From Chitinophaga pinensis (GTDB lineage: Bacteria; Bacteroidota; Bacteroidia; UKL13-3): a DNA stretch of 64,000 nt. Positions 10,735 through 18,480 of this stretch are shown here, piece after piece (positions within the stretch are counted from its first letter, which is position 1; every line of letters starts with the position of its first letter). The stretch is from NCBI GenBank assembly GCA_945861965.1, contig CAMAWM010000005.1, positions 28,362-92,361 on the forward strand, read 5' to 3'. The position numbers were made by a program, and so were the translations under genes. Below the pieces are notes generated by a model. That model saw nothing but the letters and a program-made list of their open reading frames with translations, made no database searches and was not told the DNA's origin.

Positions 10735-10768
10735 AAAAAATCCCATCGAGCACTCGATGGGATTTTTT
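10735..10768 (-). terminator. Strong, symmetrical hairpin terminator
   Basis: AAAAAATCCCATCGAG and CTCGATGGGATTTTTT form an almost perfect 16-bp inverted repeat around a 2-4 base loop, with an A tract on one side and a T tract on the other. On the minus strand it lies 20 bases after the stop of the Omp28-like gene (ending at 10788) and is its terminator. The symmetry would also stop transcription arriving from the other side. It separates the Omp28-like gene from waaA. Confidence 0.9.
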
Positions 10769-10787
10769 ATTTTTAAAGACTTTATAA

Positions 10788-12802
10788 TTATTCTTTTACT
10801 AATTTCATTTTATAAACGCCATCTGCATATTTTATATTAGCAATATAAATTCCGCTTTTCCATCCTTGTGCATCAATAGCTATTTTATTTTTGTTTTCAA
10901 TTGCTGATGTATAAATTAATTGCCCTTGCACATTAAATATCTGCAATTCAAATGCAGATTTTAATTCATCGTTTAGTATCAAATTGAAAATATTGTTTGA
11001 AGGGTTAGGATAAACCATAACCGCATTTTCAGGAACAAATAAATTCTGAACAGCCGTTACATAAGTTCCATTTACATACCCATTATTAACAGCATTTATT
11101 ATTTTAGTTGAAGTTGCGTTATCAATTTTTCCGTTTGGTTCAATCACCATTCCAACAATTTTAATTTTACTTGCTCTCCATGCCCAATTAACTTCAAATG
11201 TAAAATTATGTGTGAATGAATCTCCAGCATTTACTATTGCGGAAAATGAGTTTGACAATCCTCCAAAATTTGGAGATATAACTCTAGCCACATGTTCATA
11301 CACCATCATCGATGCAGGAACAGGATTTGGCAAAAGCTCATAACCACCCATTACTCCATTTGCATTGTTTGCATAAGCATTGGATTGATTATATTCAGAT
11401 CCAGTTCCAGTCACACTATCTTCAATCAATACACAGGCAATTTTATAATTTCCACTTGCTGATTGTAAAAATTTTGTGGTCAAACTAACTTTTAATTCGC
11501 CTGTTGTAGAATTAAACTGAGCGCCATTTTTTATAACTGTTTTTGGAGCAATTACAATTCTTGCTAAAAAATCAGGTTCCATTCCCGATGGATCAATATC
11601 TGCACCGCGATCAACCACTAAACTTGGATAGCCACTTATAATTGTACCCAATCCCTTATTGTAATTATGATCTGTCATAATATCGCCATTATGTACTGCT
11701 ATTCCCTGAATTAATCCTGGATATTTAGCATCCATTTTATTTAACCAAACAGCTCCACGTGGGCACCATTGGCACCAAGTTCCTGTACCTTCTTCGGCAA
11801 TTACCAATTTATTTACAGCAGGAACAACAGGATTAATAATTACGATTTTAGTATTGTTGCTACTGCTATCATCGTTTGTATTATTAATTAATTTAATAGT
11901 TGCCGTTACCGGATTTGAACCTGCGGCTAATAAAACAGGATTATCCATTAAAATATTTTGAATTGCAAGCGATGCAATGCTAACGCCACTTATACTTTTA
12001 GTTTGTGTATTTCCTCTATAAGAAAACTCGACAGATGCAGAAGTAATTGTTTGATTTCCCAAATTTCGGATTTCAACTGCAGGTATTACGCTCATTCCAG
12101 CCAAATACCCTTGAACATTGTCAATATATGAAACTGCTGCATCCAATGTAGATTTTATATGCGGAGTATAATTATAGGATACATCATCAATATAATACGA
12201 ACTGCCTACTGTTGGATAAAAATTTACCGAAGCAATTTGTCTATACATATTTTGAAAAGCTCCTTTTGAAACATCGTTGATTAAAACTTCCCAAGTATTG
12301 GTACTTAAATTTATTTTCATGTCAACTTTAGTCCATTCGCCTTGAGTATAAGTTGTGTTTAGCAAATTCCCAGATAAGGTATTTAGCATTTTTACATTTC
12401 CAACCGAATCAAAATGTATGTCAACACTCCAACCTTTTCCTAAAGTTGATTGTTCTTGTAAATTTATATATGCTTTTTTCCCTAAGTCAACAAAAATCCA
12501 ATAACTAAATGAAAAATTTCCAGTGTTGTATTGACCGCCAAATGGCAAAACAATATCCGCTGGACCGCCTGGAGAAGTTGTTGATGAAAAAAACAAGGAG
12601 TTGCTGCCACTTTTAGCTTTTGCATTGCTAACTCTAAGGTCGTCTGCACCACTTGAGGTTCCGCTCCATGTCTTCCATGACGAGCTGTTAGCAGTTATAA
12701 AGTTCCTGCAGTGTAATTGTCAAAATTGTCTGAAAATGTTTGGCTTTTTGCAATAATAGTAAAGCATAAAGTAATTGTTAGGGCAATGTATTTTGTTTTC
12801 AT
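10788..12802 (-). pseudogene. Omp28-like T9SS type A secreted protein, interrupted by a frameshift
   Basis: The longest intact frame covers 10788-12596 or slightly more, but the real start is the ATG at 12802. It encodes MKTKYIALTITLCFTIIAKS, a signal peptide, then QTFSDNFDNYTAGTL and a TAA at 12697-12695. The continuation lies in the next frame (ITANSSSWKTWSGTSSGADD), so one base is missing in the ACTTTATAAC stretch around 12698-12701; adding one base gives 672 codons. The restored protein has a concanavalin/jelly-roll-like domain, a CARDB-like domain, an Omp28/thioredoxin-like domain with GTWCQWCPRG (CxxC) and a T9SS type A sorting domain (VYPNPSNN ... SGIYI). A sequencing or assembly error cannot be separated from a real mutation here. 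Function of the Omp28-like part is not established. Promoter at 12822-12850, terminator at 10735-10768. Confidence 0.8.
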
Positions 12803-12821
12803 TTAGTATGATGTTTAAATT

Positions 12822-12850
12822 CAAATGTAAATCAAAAATAAAATTATCAA
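12822..12850 (-). promoter_or_regulatory. Promoter of the Omp28-like gene (TTG-N18-TACATTTG)
   Basis: On the minus strand, TTG (12850-12848) is followed after 18 bases by TACATTTG (12829-12822), a full match to the Bacteroidota promoter pattern. The ATG follows 19 bases later. The leader shares TACATTTGA and TTAAACATCAT with the promoter of the other T9SS type A gene at 22462-22493. Confidence 0.75.
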
Positions 12851-12900
12851 AGAAAAAAAAATTAGCATTTAAATTTTAATAGAATTCTTAAATGATTTTT

Positions 12901-12977
12901 TATTTTTGTCCGAAAAATTAATGACTTCGTAACTCAGTTAGCAAAACAGACAACTCTTGTTTAGAATTTCGAGAGTT
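12901..12977 (+). promoter_or_regulatory. Possible promoter and leader hairpin of the arginine decarboxylase gene
   Basis: TATTTTTG at 12901-12908 fits the -7 pattern TAnnTTTG but has no clear -33 partner. It would give a leader of about 110 bases before the TTG start at 13025. Within that leader AACTCTTG (12952-12959) pairs with CGAGAGTT (12970-12977), including one G-U pair, around a ten-base loop. There is no T tract, so it is not a simple terminator. Regulation by the leader is only a possibility. Confidence 0.3.
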
Positions 12978-13024
12978 TAAGTTTCTACGATGTCACTAAT
13001 ACAAAATTAAACTCTAACTATAAA

Positions 13025-14431
13025 TTGACAACTCCACACATTCGAAATCGGTACACCGATTTAATTCATCAAACATTTTTTTTCCCTCGTCACGGGTTTG
13101 AAATAAATGACAATAAATTATTTTTTCAAGGTATTGATCTTAATGAATTGGCAAAGGAATATGGCACTCCATTAAAATTTACTTATTTACCTAAAATTGG
13201 TTCTCAAATTGAAAAAATTAAAAAGCTTTTTAATGATGCCATCAAAAAATACGATTACAAAGGGAACTACAATTATTGTTATTGTACTAAAAGTTCTCAC
13301 TTCGAATTTATTTTAAATGAAGTATTAAAATACGATGCCGATCTTGAAACATCATCGGCTTTTGATTTAACAATCGTTAAAAAATTACACTCAGAAGGTC
13401 GATTCGACAAAAGCAAATTCATTGTTTGCAACGGTTATAAAACACAACAATATGTAAAAAACATTTCCGAGCTTGTTACGGCTGGATTTGAAAATATTAT
13501 TTGTGTGCTCGACAACCGCGAGGAGTTTGATTTAGTTGATAAATACGCAACCAAAACAACAAAAATAGGAATAAGAATAGCAACAGAAGAAGAACCGAAT
13601 TTTTTGATTTACACCTCGCGAATGGGAATGAGTTATAAGCACGTGCTTGACTTATATAAAAATAAAATCCATGACAACCCGAAATTCAAATTAAAAATGG
13701 TGCATTTCTTTGTCAACTCAGGCATACGAGATACTACTTATTTTTGGAGCGAGCTTACCCGATTGGTAAATGTTTATTGCGATTTGAAAGAAGAATGCCC
13801 CGAGTTGGATACGCTTGATATTGGAGGTGGAATGCCGATTTACACATCGCTTGGAGTAGAATTTGATTACGCTTACATGATTGATCAGATTGTGTTTTAC
13901 ACCAAAACAATTTGCGAAAACCGTGGAGTAAAAATGCCTGATATTTTTACCGAATTCGGATCATTTACAGTAGGCGAAAGTGGTGGAATTTTATATACTG
14001 TTATTGGCGAAAAAGAACAAAACGACAAAGAAAAATGGTATATGATAGATAGTTCGTTCATTACCACATTGCCTGATACTTGGGGAATAGGACAAAAATT
14101 TATTTTGTTGGCTGCAAATCATTGGGATAAAGAATTTCAGCGCATAAATCTTGGTGGATTAACTTGTGATAGCCAAGATTTTTACAATAGCGATACCAAT
14201 TCAAATCAGGTATTTATGCCTAAAAATACTGCAAGCGATCCATTATTAATTGGTTTTTTTCATACAGGAGCCTATCAGGAAAGTCTTGGAGGATATGGCG
14301 GAATTCAACATTGCTTGATTCCGGCACCAAAACATTTAATAATTGACAAAGACGAAAATGGTGAGTTTAGTTACAAGGTATTTGCCGAGGAGCAAAAATC
14401 TGATGGAATGTTGAAAATATTGGGGTATTGA
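13025..14431 (+). CDS. speA: Biosynthetic arginine decarboxylase (Bacteroidota short form)
   Basis: PLP-dependent decarboxylase of the alanine-racemase fold that converts arginine to agmatine for polyamine synthesis. At 468 residues it is the short type found in Bacteroidota rather than the ~630-residue enzyme of E. coli. Visible features are the PLP lysine in NYCYCTKSSHFEF (K89), LETSSAFDL, the HFFVNSGIRDT segment, the phosphate-binding DIGGGMPIYTS, FTEFGSFTVGESGG, and the catalytic-site LGGLTCDSQD and GAYQESLGG near the C-terminus. No ATG is available in this frame before residue 200; TTG at 13025 is chosen because it places NRYTDLIHQTFFFP where homologues begin. The substrate is inferred from family resemblance; the related ornithine/diaminopimelate enzymes are less likely. 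Confidence 0.88.
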   Translation: MTTPHIRNRYTDLIHQTFFFPRHGFEINDNKLFFQGIDLNELAKEYGTPLKFTYLPKIGSQIEKIKKLFNDAIKKYDYKGNYNYCYCTKSSHFEFILNEVLKYDADLETSSAFDLTIVKKLHSEGRFDKSKFIVCNGYKTQQYVKNISELVTAGFENIICVLDNREEFDLVDKYATKTTKIGIRIATEEEPNFLIYTSRMGMSYKHVLDLYKNKIHDNPKFKLKMVHFFVNSGIRDTTYFWSELTRLVNVYCDLKEECPELDTLDIGGGMPIYTSLGVEFDYAYMIDQIVFYTKTICENRGVKMPDIFTEFGSFTVGESGGILYTVIGEKEQNDKEKWYMIDSSFITTLPDTWGIGQKFILLAANHWDKEFQRINLGGLTCDSQDFYNSDTNSNQVFMPKNTASDPLLIGFFHTGAYQESLGGYGGIQHCLIPAPKHLIIDKDENGEFSYKVFAEEQKSDGMLKILGY

Positions 14432-14461
14432 TACTATTTTTTCTCAGTATTTTAGAATGGC

Positions 14462-14491
14462 TTGACAATCCCCAATGAATTCATATATTTG
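14462..14491 (+). promoter_or_regulatory. Promoter of the small basic protein gene (TTG-N19-TATATTTG)
   Basis: TTG at 14462-14464, 19-base spacer, TATATTTG at 14484-14491: an exact match to the Bacteroidota vegetative promoter pattern. The ATG at 14513 follows 21 bases after the -7 box. This decides the start of the small gene against the in-frame upstream ATT or ATG-like candidates inside the promoter. Confidence 0.75.
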
Positions 14492-14512
14492 CACCCTAAA
14501 AAAATTAACATT

Positions 14513-14653
14513 ATGGCAGTTACTCGATTGAAAAGAAAAGACCGCAGAAATAAAACATCATCTGTTCTGCGCAAACAACGTATAAAATTAAACACGAAAT
14601 TGGTAAGCATAAAATCACCAAATGTTGAACGCACTGTAATTCTAGAAGACTAG
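14513..14653 (+). CDS. Small, highly basic protein of unknown function
   Basis: A 46-residue protein beginning MAVTRLKRKDRRNKTSSV, with about 13 Lys/Arg and only a few acidic residues, no signal peptide and no Cys. I do not recognise a named domain; short basic proteins starting with this kind of R-L-K-R-K-x-R-x-N-K motif are, as far as I recall, found as conserved hypotheticals in Bacteroidota. The charge suggests nucleic-acid or ribosome binding, which is inference. It has its own perfect promoter (14462-14491) and its own terminator (14672-14704), so it is a complete monocistronic unit. The frame could be extended upstream to 14462, but that would start inside the promoter. Confidence 0.7.
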   Translation: MAVTRLKRKDRRNKTSSVLRKQRIKLNTKLVSIKSPNVERTVILED

Positions 14654-14671
14654 TCTTTTGAATGAAATTCT

Positions 14672-14704
14672 AAAAACCGGTGCGCATTTCGTACCGGTTT
14701 TTTT
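14672..14704 (+). terminator. Hairpin terminator after the small basic protein gene
   Basis: AAAAACCGGT (14672-14681) pairs with ACCGGTTTTT (14693-14702), extended inward by GCG/CGT pairing with one G-U, and is followed by more T residues. It starts 18 bases after the stop codon of the small gene. Confidence 0.88.
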
Positions 14705-14765
14705 ATTTATTTAATGTTCAACCAAAATCACAACTTTTTAAAGTTATTTTCGTACGCTATACAAA

Positions 14766-16544
14766 ATGATTCAGGATTTAATTAAACAACATATTTCATC
14801 TGCATTAAAAAATCTGTATCAGGCAGAGCTTAATGAAAACAATATTGTCATCGAAAAAACAAGTGCAGATTTTGATGGAGATTATACGTTTGTAGTTTTC
14901 TCATACTTAAAGATTTCAAAAAAATCTGCTGAACAAACTGCAAATGAAATAGGCAATTATTTAAGCGCAAACTTTTCGGAACTCAAGTCATTTAATGTCA
15001 TTAAAGGATTTCTAAATCTAAGTATTGACGATAAATTTTGGATTGATTTTTTAATAAAAAATTCTGCCAATACAAATTTCGCATTTAATAAAGTAAAAAA
15101 ACCGAATACTATTTTAGTTGAATACTCTTCTCCAAATACGAACAAACCATTGCATCTTGGGCACATTAGAAACAATTTGTTGGGTTATGCAGTTTCCGAA
15201 ATATTAAAAGCAAACGGCCATTTAGTTAAAACATGCAATTTGGTAAACGATCGTGGAGTTCATATTTGCAAAAGCATGTTGGCATGGATGAAATTTGGCA
15301 ATGGAGAAAATCCCGAAACCAGCAAAATGAAAGGCGATCATTTAGTTGGCAAATATTATGTTGCATTTGACAAACAATACAAGAAAGAAATTGAAGAATT
15401 AAAATCATCGGGATTGAGCCAAGAAGAAGCCGAAAAAAATGCAGCTTCAATTATTGAAGTACAAGAATTGCTACGCAAATGGGAAGCCGGTGATGAAGAA
15501 ACAGTGAAGGTTTGGCAAATGATGAATTCTTGGGTTTATGCTGGTTTTGATGTTACCTATAAAAATCTTGGAGTTAGTTTTGATAAATTTTATTACGAAA
15601 GCAATACCTATTTATTAGGGAAAGATATAGTTAATGAGGGCTTGCAGAAAAATGTGTTTTATAAAAAAGACGATGCTTCGGTTTGGATTGACTTAACTGC
15701 CGATGGACTTGATCAAAAACTTTTATTACGAAACGATGGAACTTCGGTTTACATAACGCAAGACATTGGAACTGCAGAATTAAAACACAAAGATTTTAAT
15801 TGCGAACGTTCTATTTATGTTGTAGGAAATGAACAAGAATATCATTTTAAAGTATTGAAATTAATTTGCGAGAAATTAAATAAATTGTACGCAAGTGGAA
15901 TTTATCATTTGAGTTATGGAATGGTTGAATTGCCAGAAGGGAAAATGAAAAGCCGTGAAGGAACTGTTGTTGATGCAGACGATTTGATTGATGAGATGAT
16001 AAGAACTGCAAAAGAAACTACTGAAGCACTTGGAAAAACTGAAGGTCTTAACGAAATAGAATTAACAGAATTGTGTGAAACCGTAGGATTGGGAGCCCTA
16101 AAATATTTTTTATTAAAAGTAGATCCCAAAAAGAAAATGTTATTCAATCCTGCAGATTCAATCGATTTTCATGGAAATACTGGACCCTTTATTCAGTACA
16201 CACATGCACGAATTAAATCTATGTTGCGTGCAGTAACAGATGATTTGACATCGTGTAACATTGAGAAAACATCGTTAAACAAATTCGAAAAAGAATTAAT
16301 TTATTTGTCCTATCAATACACAGAAATTATAAACGAGGCTGCTAAAGAATTGAGTCCCGGATTGGTTTGTAATTATGTATTTGATTTAGCAAAAAGCTTC
16401 AATCAATTTTATCACGAATGTCCTGTGCTTAAAGAATCAAATGAAGATCAAAAAAAATTACGTTTGATGCTTTGCAACATGACTGCAAATATTATCAAAT
16501 CCGCATTTTCATTGCTTGGAATTAAAGTTCCTGAGCGAATGTAA
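14766..16544 (+). CDS. argS: Arginyl-tRNA synthetase
   Basis: Class I aminoacyl-tRNA synthetase that charges tRNA-Arg, 592 residues, the usual length. In order: N-terminal Arg-tRNA synthetase additional domain (residues 1-90), the Rossmann catalytic domain with YSSPNTNKPLHLGHIRNN (HIGH-like motif about residue 128), NLVNDRGVHICKSM, the VGNEQEYHF segment and the KMSKS-equivalent GKMKSREGTV (about residue 393), then the all-helical DALR anticodon-binding domain (from about residue 470, with FIQYTHARI). The ATG follows a TATTTTCG element (14745-14752) after 13 bases, a variant of the -7 box seen at several genes in this window. Followed 49 bases later by the ABC exporter. Confidence 0.98.
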   Translation: MIQDLIKQHISSALKNLYQAELNENNIVIEKTSADFDGDYTFVVFSYLKISKKSAEQTANEIGNYLSANFSELKSFNVIKGFLNLSIDDKFWIDFLIKNSANTNFAFNKVKKPNTILVEYSSPNTNKPLHLGHIRNNLLGYAVSEILKANGHLVKTCNLVNDRGVHICKSMLAWMKFGNGENPETSKMKGDHLVGKYYVAFDKQYKKEIEELKSSGLSQEEAEKNAASIIEVQELLRKWEAGDEETVKVWQMMNSWVYAGFDVTYKNLGVSFDKFYYESNTYLLGKDIVNEGLQKNVFYKKDDASVWIDLTADGLDQKLLLRNDGTSVYITQDIGTAELKHKDFNCERSIYVVGNEQEYHFKVLKLICEKLNKLYASGIYHLSYGMVELPEGKMKSREGTVVDADDLIDEMIRTAKETTEALGKTEGLNEIELTELCETVGLGALKYFLLKVDPKKKMLFNPADSIDFHGNTGPFIQYTHARIKSMLRAVTDDLTSCNIEKTSLNKFEKELIYLSYQYTEIINEAAKELSPGLVCNYVFDLAKSFNQFYHECPVLKESNEDQKKLRLMLCNMTANIIKSAFSLLGIKVPERM

Positions 16545-16593
16545 AAATGTATGTTTTATTAAATCAATAACTTATTTGTTCATAAAATAATTA

Positions 16594-18465
16594 ATGGCTG
16601 GAAGAAGAAATATGAATAGCAACGGCTCTCAAAAAGAGGATTTGCCAAAAGCTAAAATAAATAAAGAAAACTTAAAAGAAGCGTTATCGCTTTTCAATTA
16701 TGTAAAACCATACCAATCAAAATTTTATTGGAGTTTACTATTTATTGCATTGTCGGCAATTTCAACTTTGACATTTCCTGTTTTGCTCGGAAAAATGATT
16801 GATGCTTCATCTCCAATTAGTCAATCGTCAGGCGAATTAAATACCAATTTCGGATTTGGATTAAACAGCATTCAATTTGGATTGAACACATTGATTTTAT
16901 TGTTGCTATTGCAACTTAGTTTGCAAATGATTTTTTCATTTATGCGAATTTATTTGCTTACCGAAGTTGGCGAAAAATCTTTGGCAGATATGCGCAAAGA
17001 CCTATTTGGCAAACTACTTTCGATGCCCATGAGTTTTTATACCGAGCAAAGAGTTGGAGAATTAAGCAGTAGAATCTCCTCTGATTTATCACAAATTCAA
17101 GATGCCATTTCATTTACACTTGCCGAATTTTTGCGAGGTGTTTTTACGCTTATTGTTGGCCTTGCTTTAATTTTTCTCGTTTCAACAAAATTGGCATTAA
17201 CCATGCTTGCTGTTGTTCCATTGGTTGCAATTCTAGCAGTTGTGTTTGGAATCAAAATTCGAAAAATGGCTCGTAAAGCACAAGATCAATTGGCAGAAAG
17301 CGGTGCAATTGTGAACGAAACATTTCAGGGAATATCAATTGTTAAAGCTTTTACAAGCGAGTTTAGTGAAATAAAAAGATACACCAAAAGCATTTATTCT
17401 GTTGTTGATACTGCCATTGCAAATGCACGATATAGAGGCGCGTTTGTTTCATTTATGATTTTCAGTGTATTCGGAACCATTTCATTTGTAATGTGGGTAG
17501 GTGCTAATATGATAAAGGAAGGAACTATGACAACCGGTCAACTTACAATGTTTGTTATTGTTTCAGGATTTGTGGGTGGAACTTTTGCTGGATTTGCAGA
17601 CATGTTTAGTCAGTTGCAAAAAACTTTAGGCGCCACACAAAGAGTTCGAGAAATATTAAGAGATAAAGGCGAAGATGTTTCATTAGATATTATAAAAGTT
17701 GAACCAAAGTTTTTATTAAATGGAAATGTAAAATTTGTTGATGTGGCATTTAGTTATCCAACGCGAAGTGATGTTGAAGTTTTACGAAAAATAAATTTGG
17801 AAGCAAAAAAAGGAGAGCAAATTGCATTGGTTGGACCAAGCGGTGCTGGCAAAAGTACTATTGCTTCGTTGTTGCTAAATTTTTACAACCCCACTGATGG
17901 AAAACTACTTTTTGATCAAAGAGATTCGAATGATTTTCCTTTAAGTCAATTGCGAAAACAAATGGCTTTTGTTCCGCAAGATGTAATGCTTTTTGGCGGA
18001 ACAATTAGTAAAAATATTGCATACGGAAATCCAGATGCAAGTAGCGATGAAATTTTTGAAGCTGCTCAAAAAGCAAATGCTTTGGAGTTTATCGATAAAT
18101 TTCCTGAAAAATTCGAGACCATTGTTGGCGAACGAGGTATAAAACTTTCGGGCGGACAAAGGCAACGAATTGCAATTGCAAGAGCCATTTTAAAGAATCC
18201 AGTCATTTTAATTCTAGATGAAGCAACTAGTTCATTGGATAGCGAAAGCGAACAATTGGTTCAGGAAGCATTAGAAAATTTGATGCAAAACCGTACTTCT
18301 TTTGTTATTGCGCATCGCCTTTCAACAATTCGAAATGCCAATAAAATTGTTGTGATTGATAAAGGAACTGTTCAGGAAATTGGGACTCACGATGAACTGA
18401 TAAAACAAGAACACGGCCTTTACCGCAGACTTGTTGAGATGCAAATGGAATGGGCTTCTTCCTAA
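16594..18465 (+). CDS. ABC exporter, MsbA/LmrA-type half transporter
   Basis: A 623-residue fused permease-ATPase half transporter that works as a dimer in the inner membrane. Residues 1-35 are a polar N-terminal tail; residues 45-330 hold six transmembrane helices (ABC type 1 exporter fold); the C-terminal ATPase has Walker A GPSGAGKS (about residue 412), Q-loop FVPQDVMLFGG, signature LSGGQRQR (about 517), Walker B VILILDEATSS (about 540) and the switch histidine in VIAHRLSTI. The usual guess for single genes of this type is export of lipid A-core or a lipid, but the substrate cannot be read from the sequence. Convergent with the next gene, 15 bases between stops. Confidence 0.93.
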   Translation: MAGRRNMNSNGSQKEDLPKAKINKENLKEALSLFNYVKPYQSKFYWSLLFIALSAISTLTFPVLLGKMIDASSPISQSSGELNTNFGFGLNSIQFGLNTLILLLLLQLSLQMIFSFMRIYLLTEVGEKSLADMRKDLFGKLLSMPMSFYTEQRVGELSSRISSDLSQIQDAISFTLAEFLRGVFTLIVGLALIFLVSTKLALTMLAVVPLVAILAVVFGIKIRKMARKAQDQLAESGAIVNETFQGISIVKAFTSEFSEIKRYTKSIYSVVDTAIANARYRGAFVSFMIFSVFGTISFVMWVGANMIKEGTMTTGQLTMFVIVSGFVGGTFAGFADMFSQLQKTLGATQRVREILRDKGEDVSLDIIKVEPKFLLNGNVKFVDVAFSYPTRSDVEVLRKINLEAKKGEQIALVGPSGAGKSTIASLLLNFYNPTDGKLLFDQRDSNDFPLSQLRKQMAFVPQDVMLFGGTISKNIAYGNPDASSDEIFEAAQKANALEFIDKFPEKFETIVGERGIKLSGGQRQRIAIARAILKNPVILILDEATSSLDSESEQLVQEALENLMQNRTSFVIAHRLSTIRNANKIVVIDKGTVQEIGTHDELIKQEHGLYRRLVEMQMEWASS

Positions 18466-18480
18466 GAAAAAGATAAACTT

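Noticed and set aside
10735..10768. The perfect inverted repeat as a possible mobile-element terminus
   Set aside because: A and T tracts on both sides and its place just after a stop codon make it a standard terminator.
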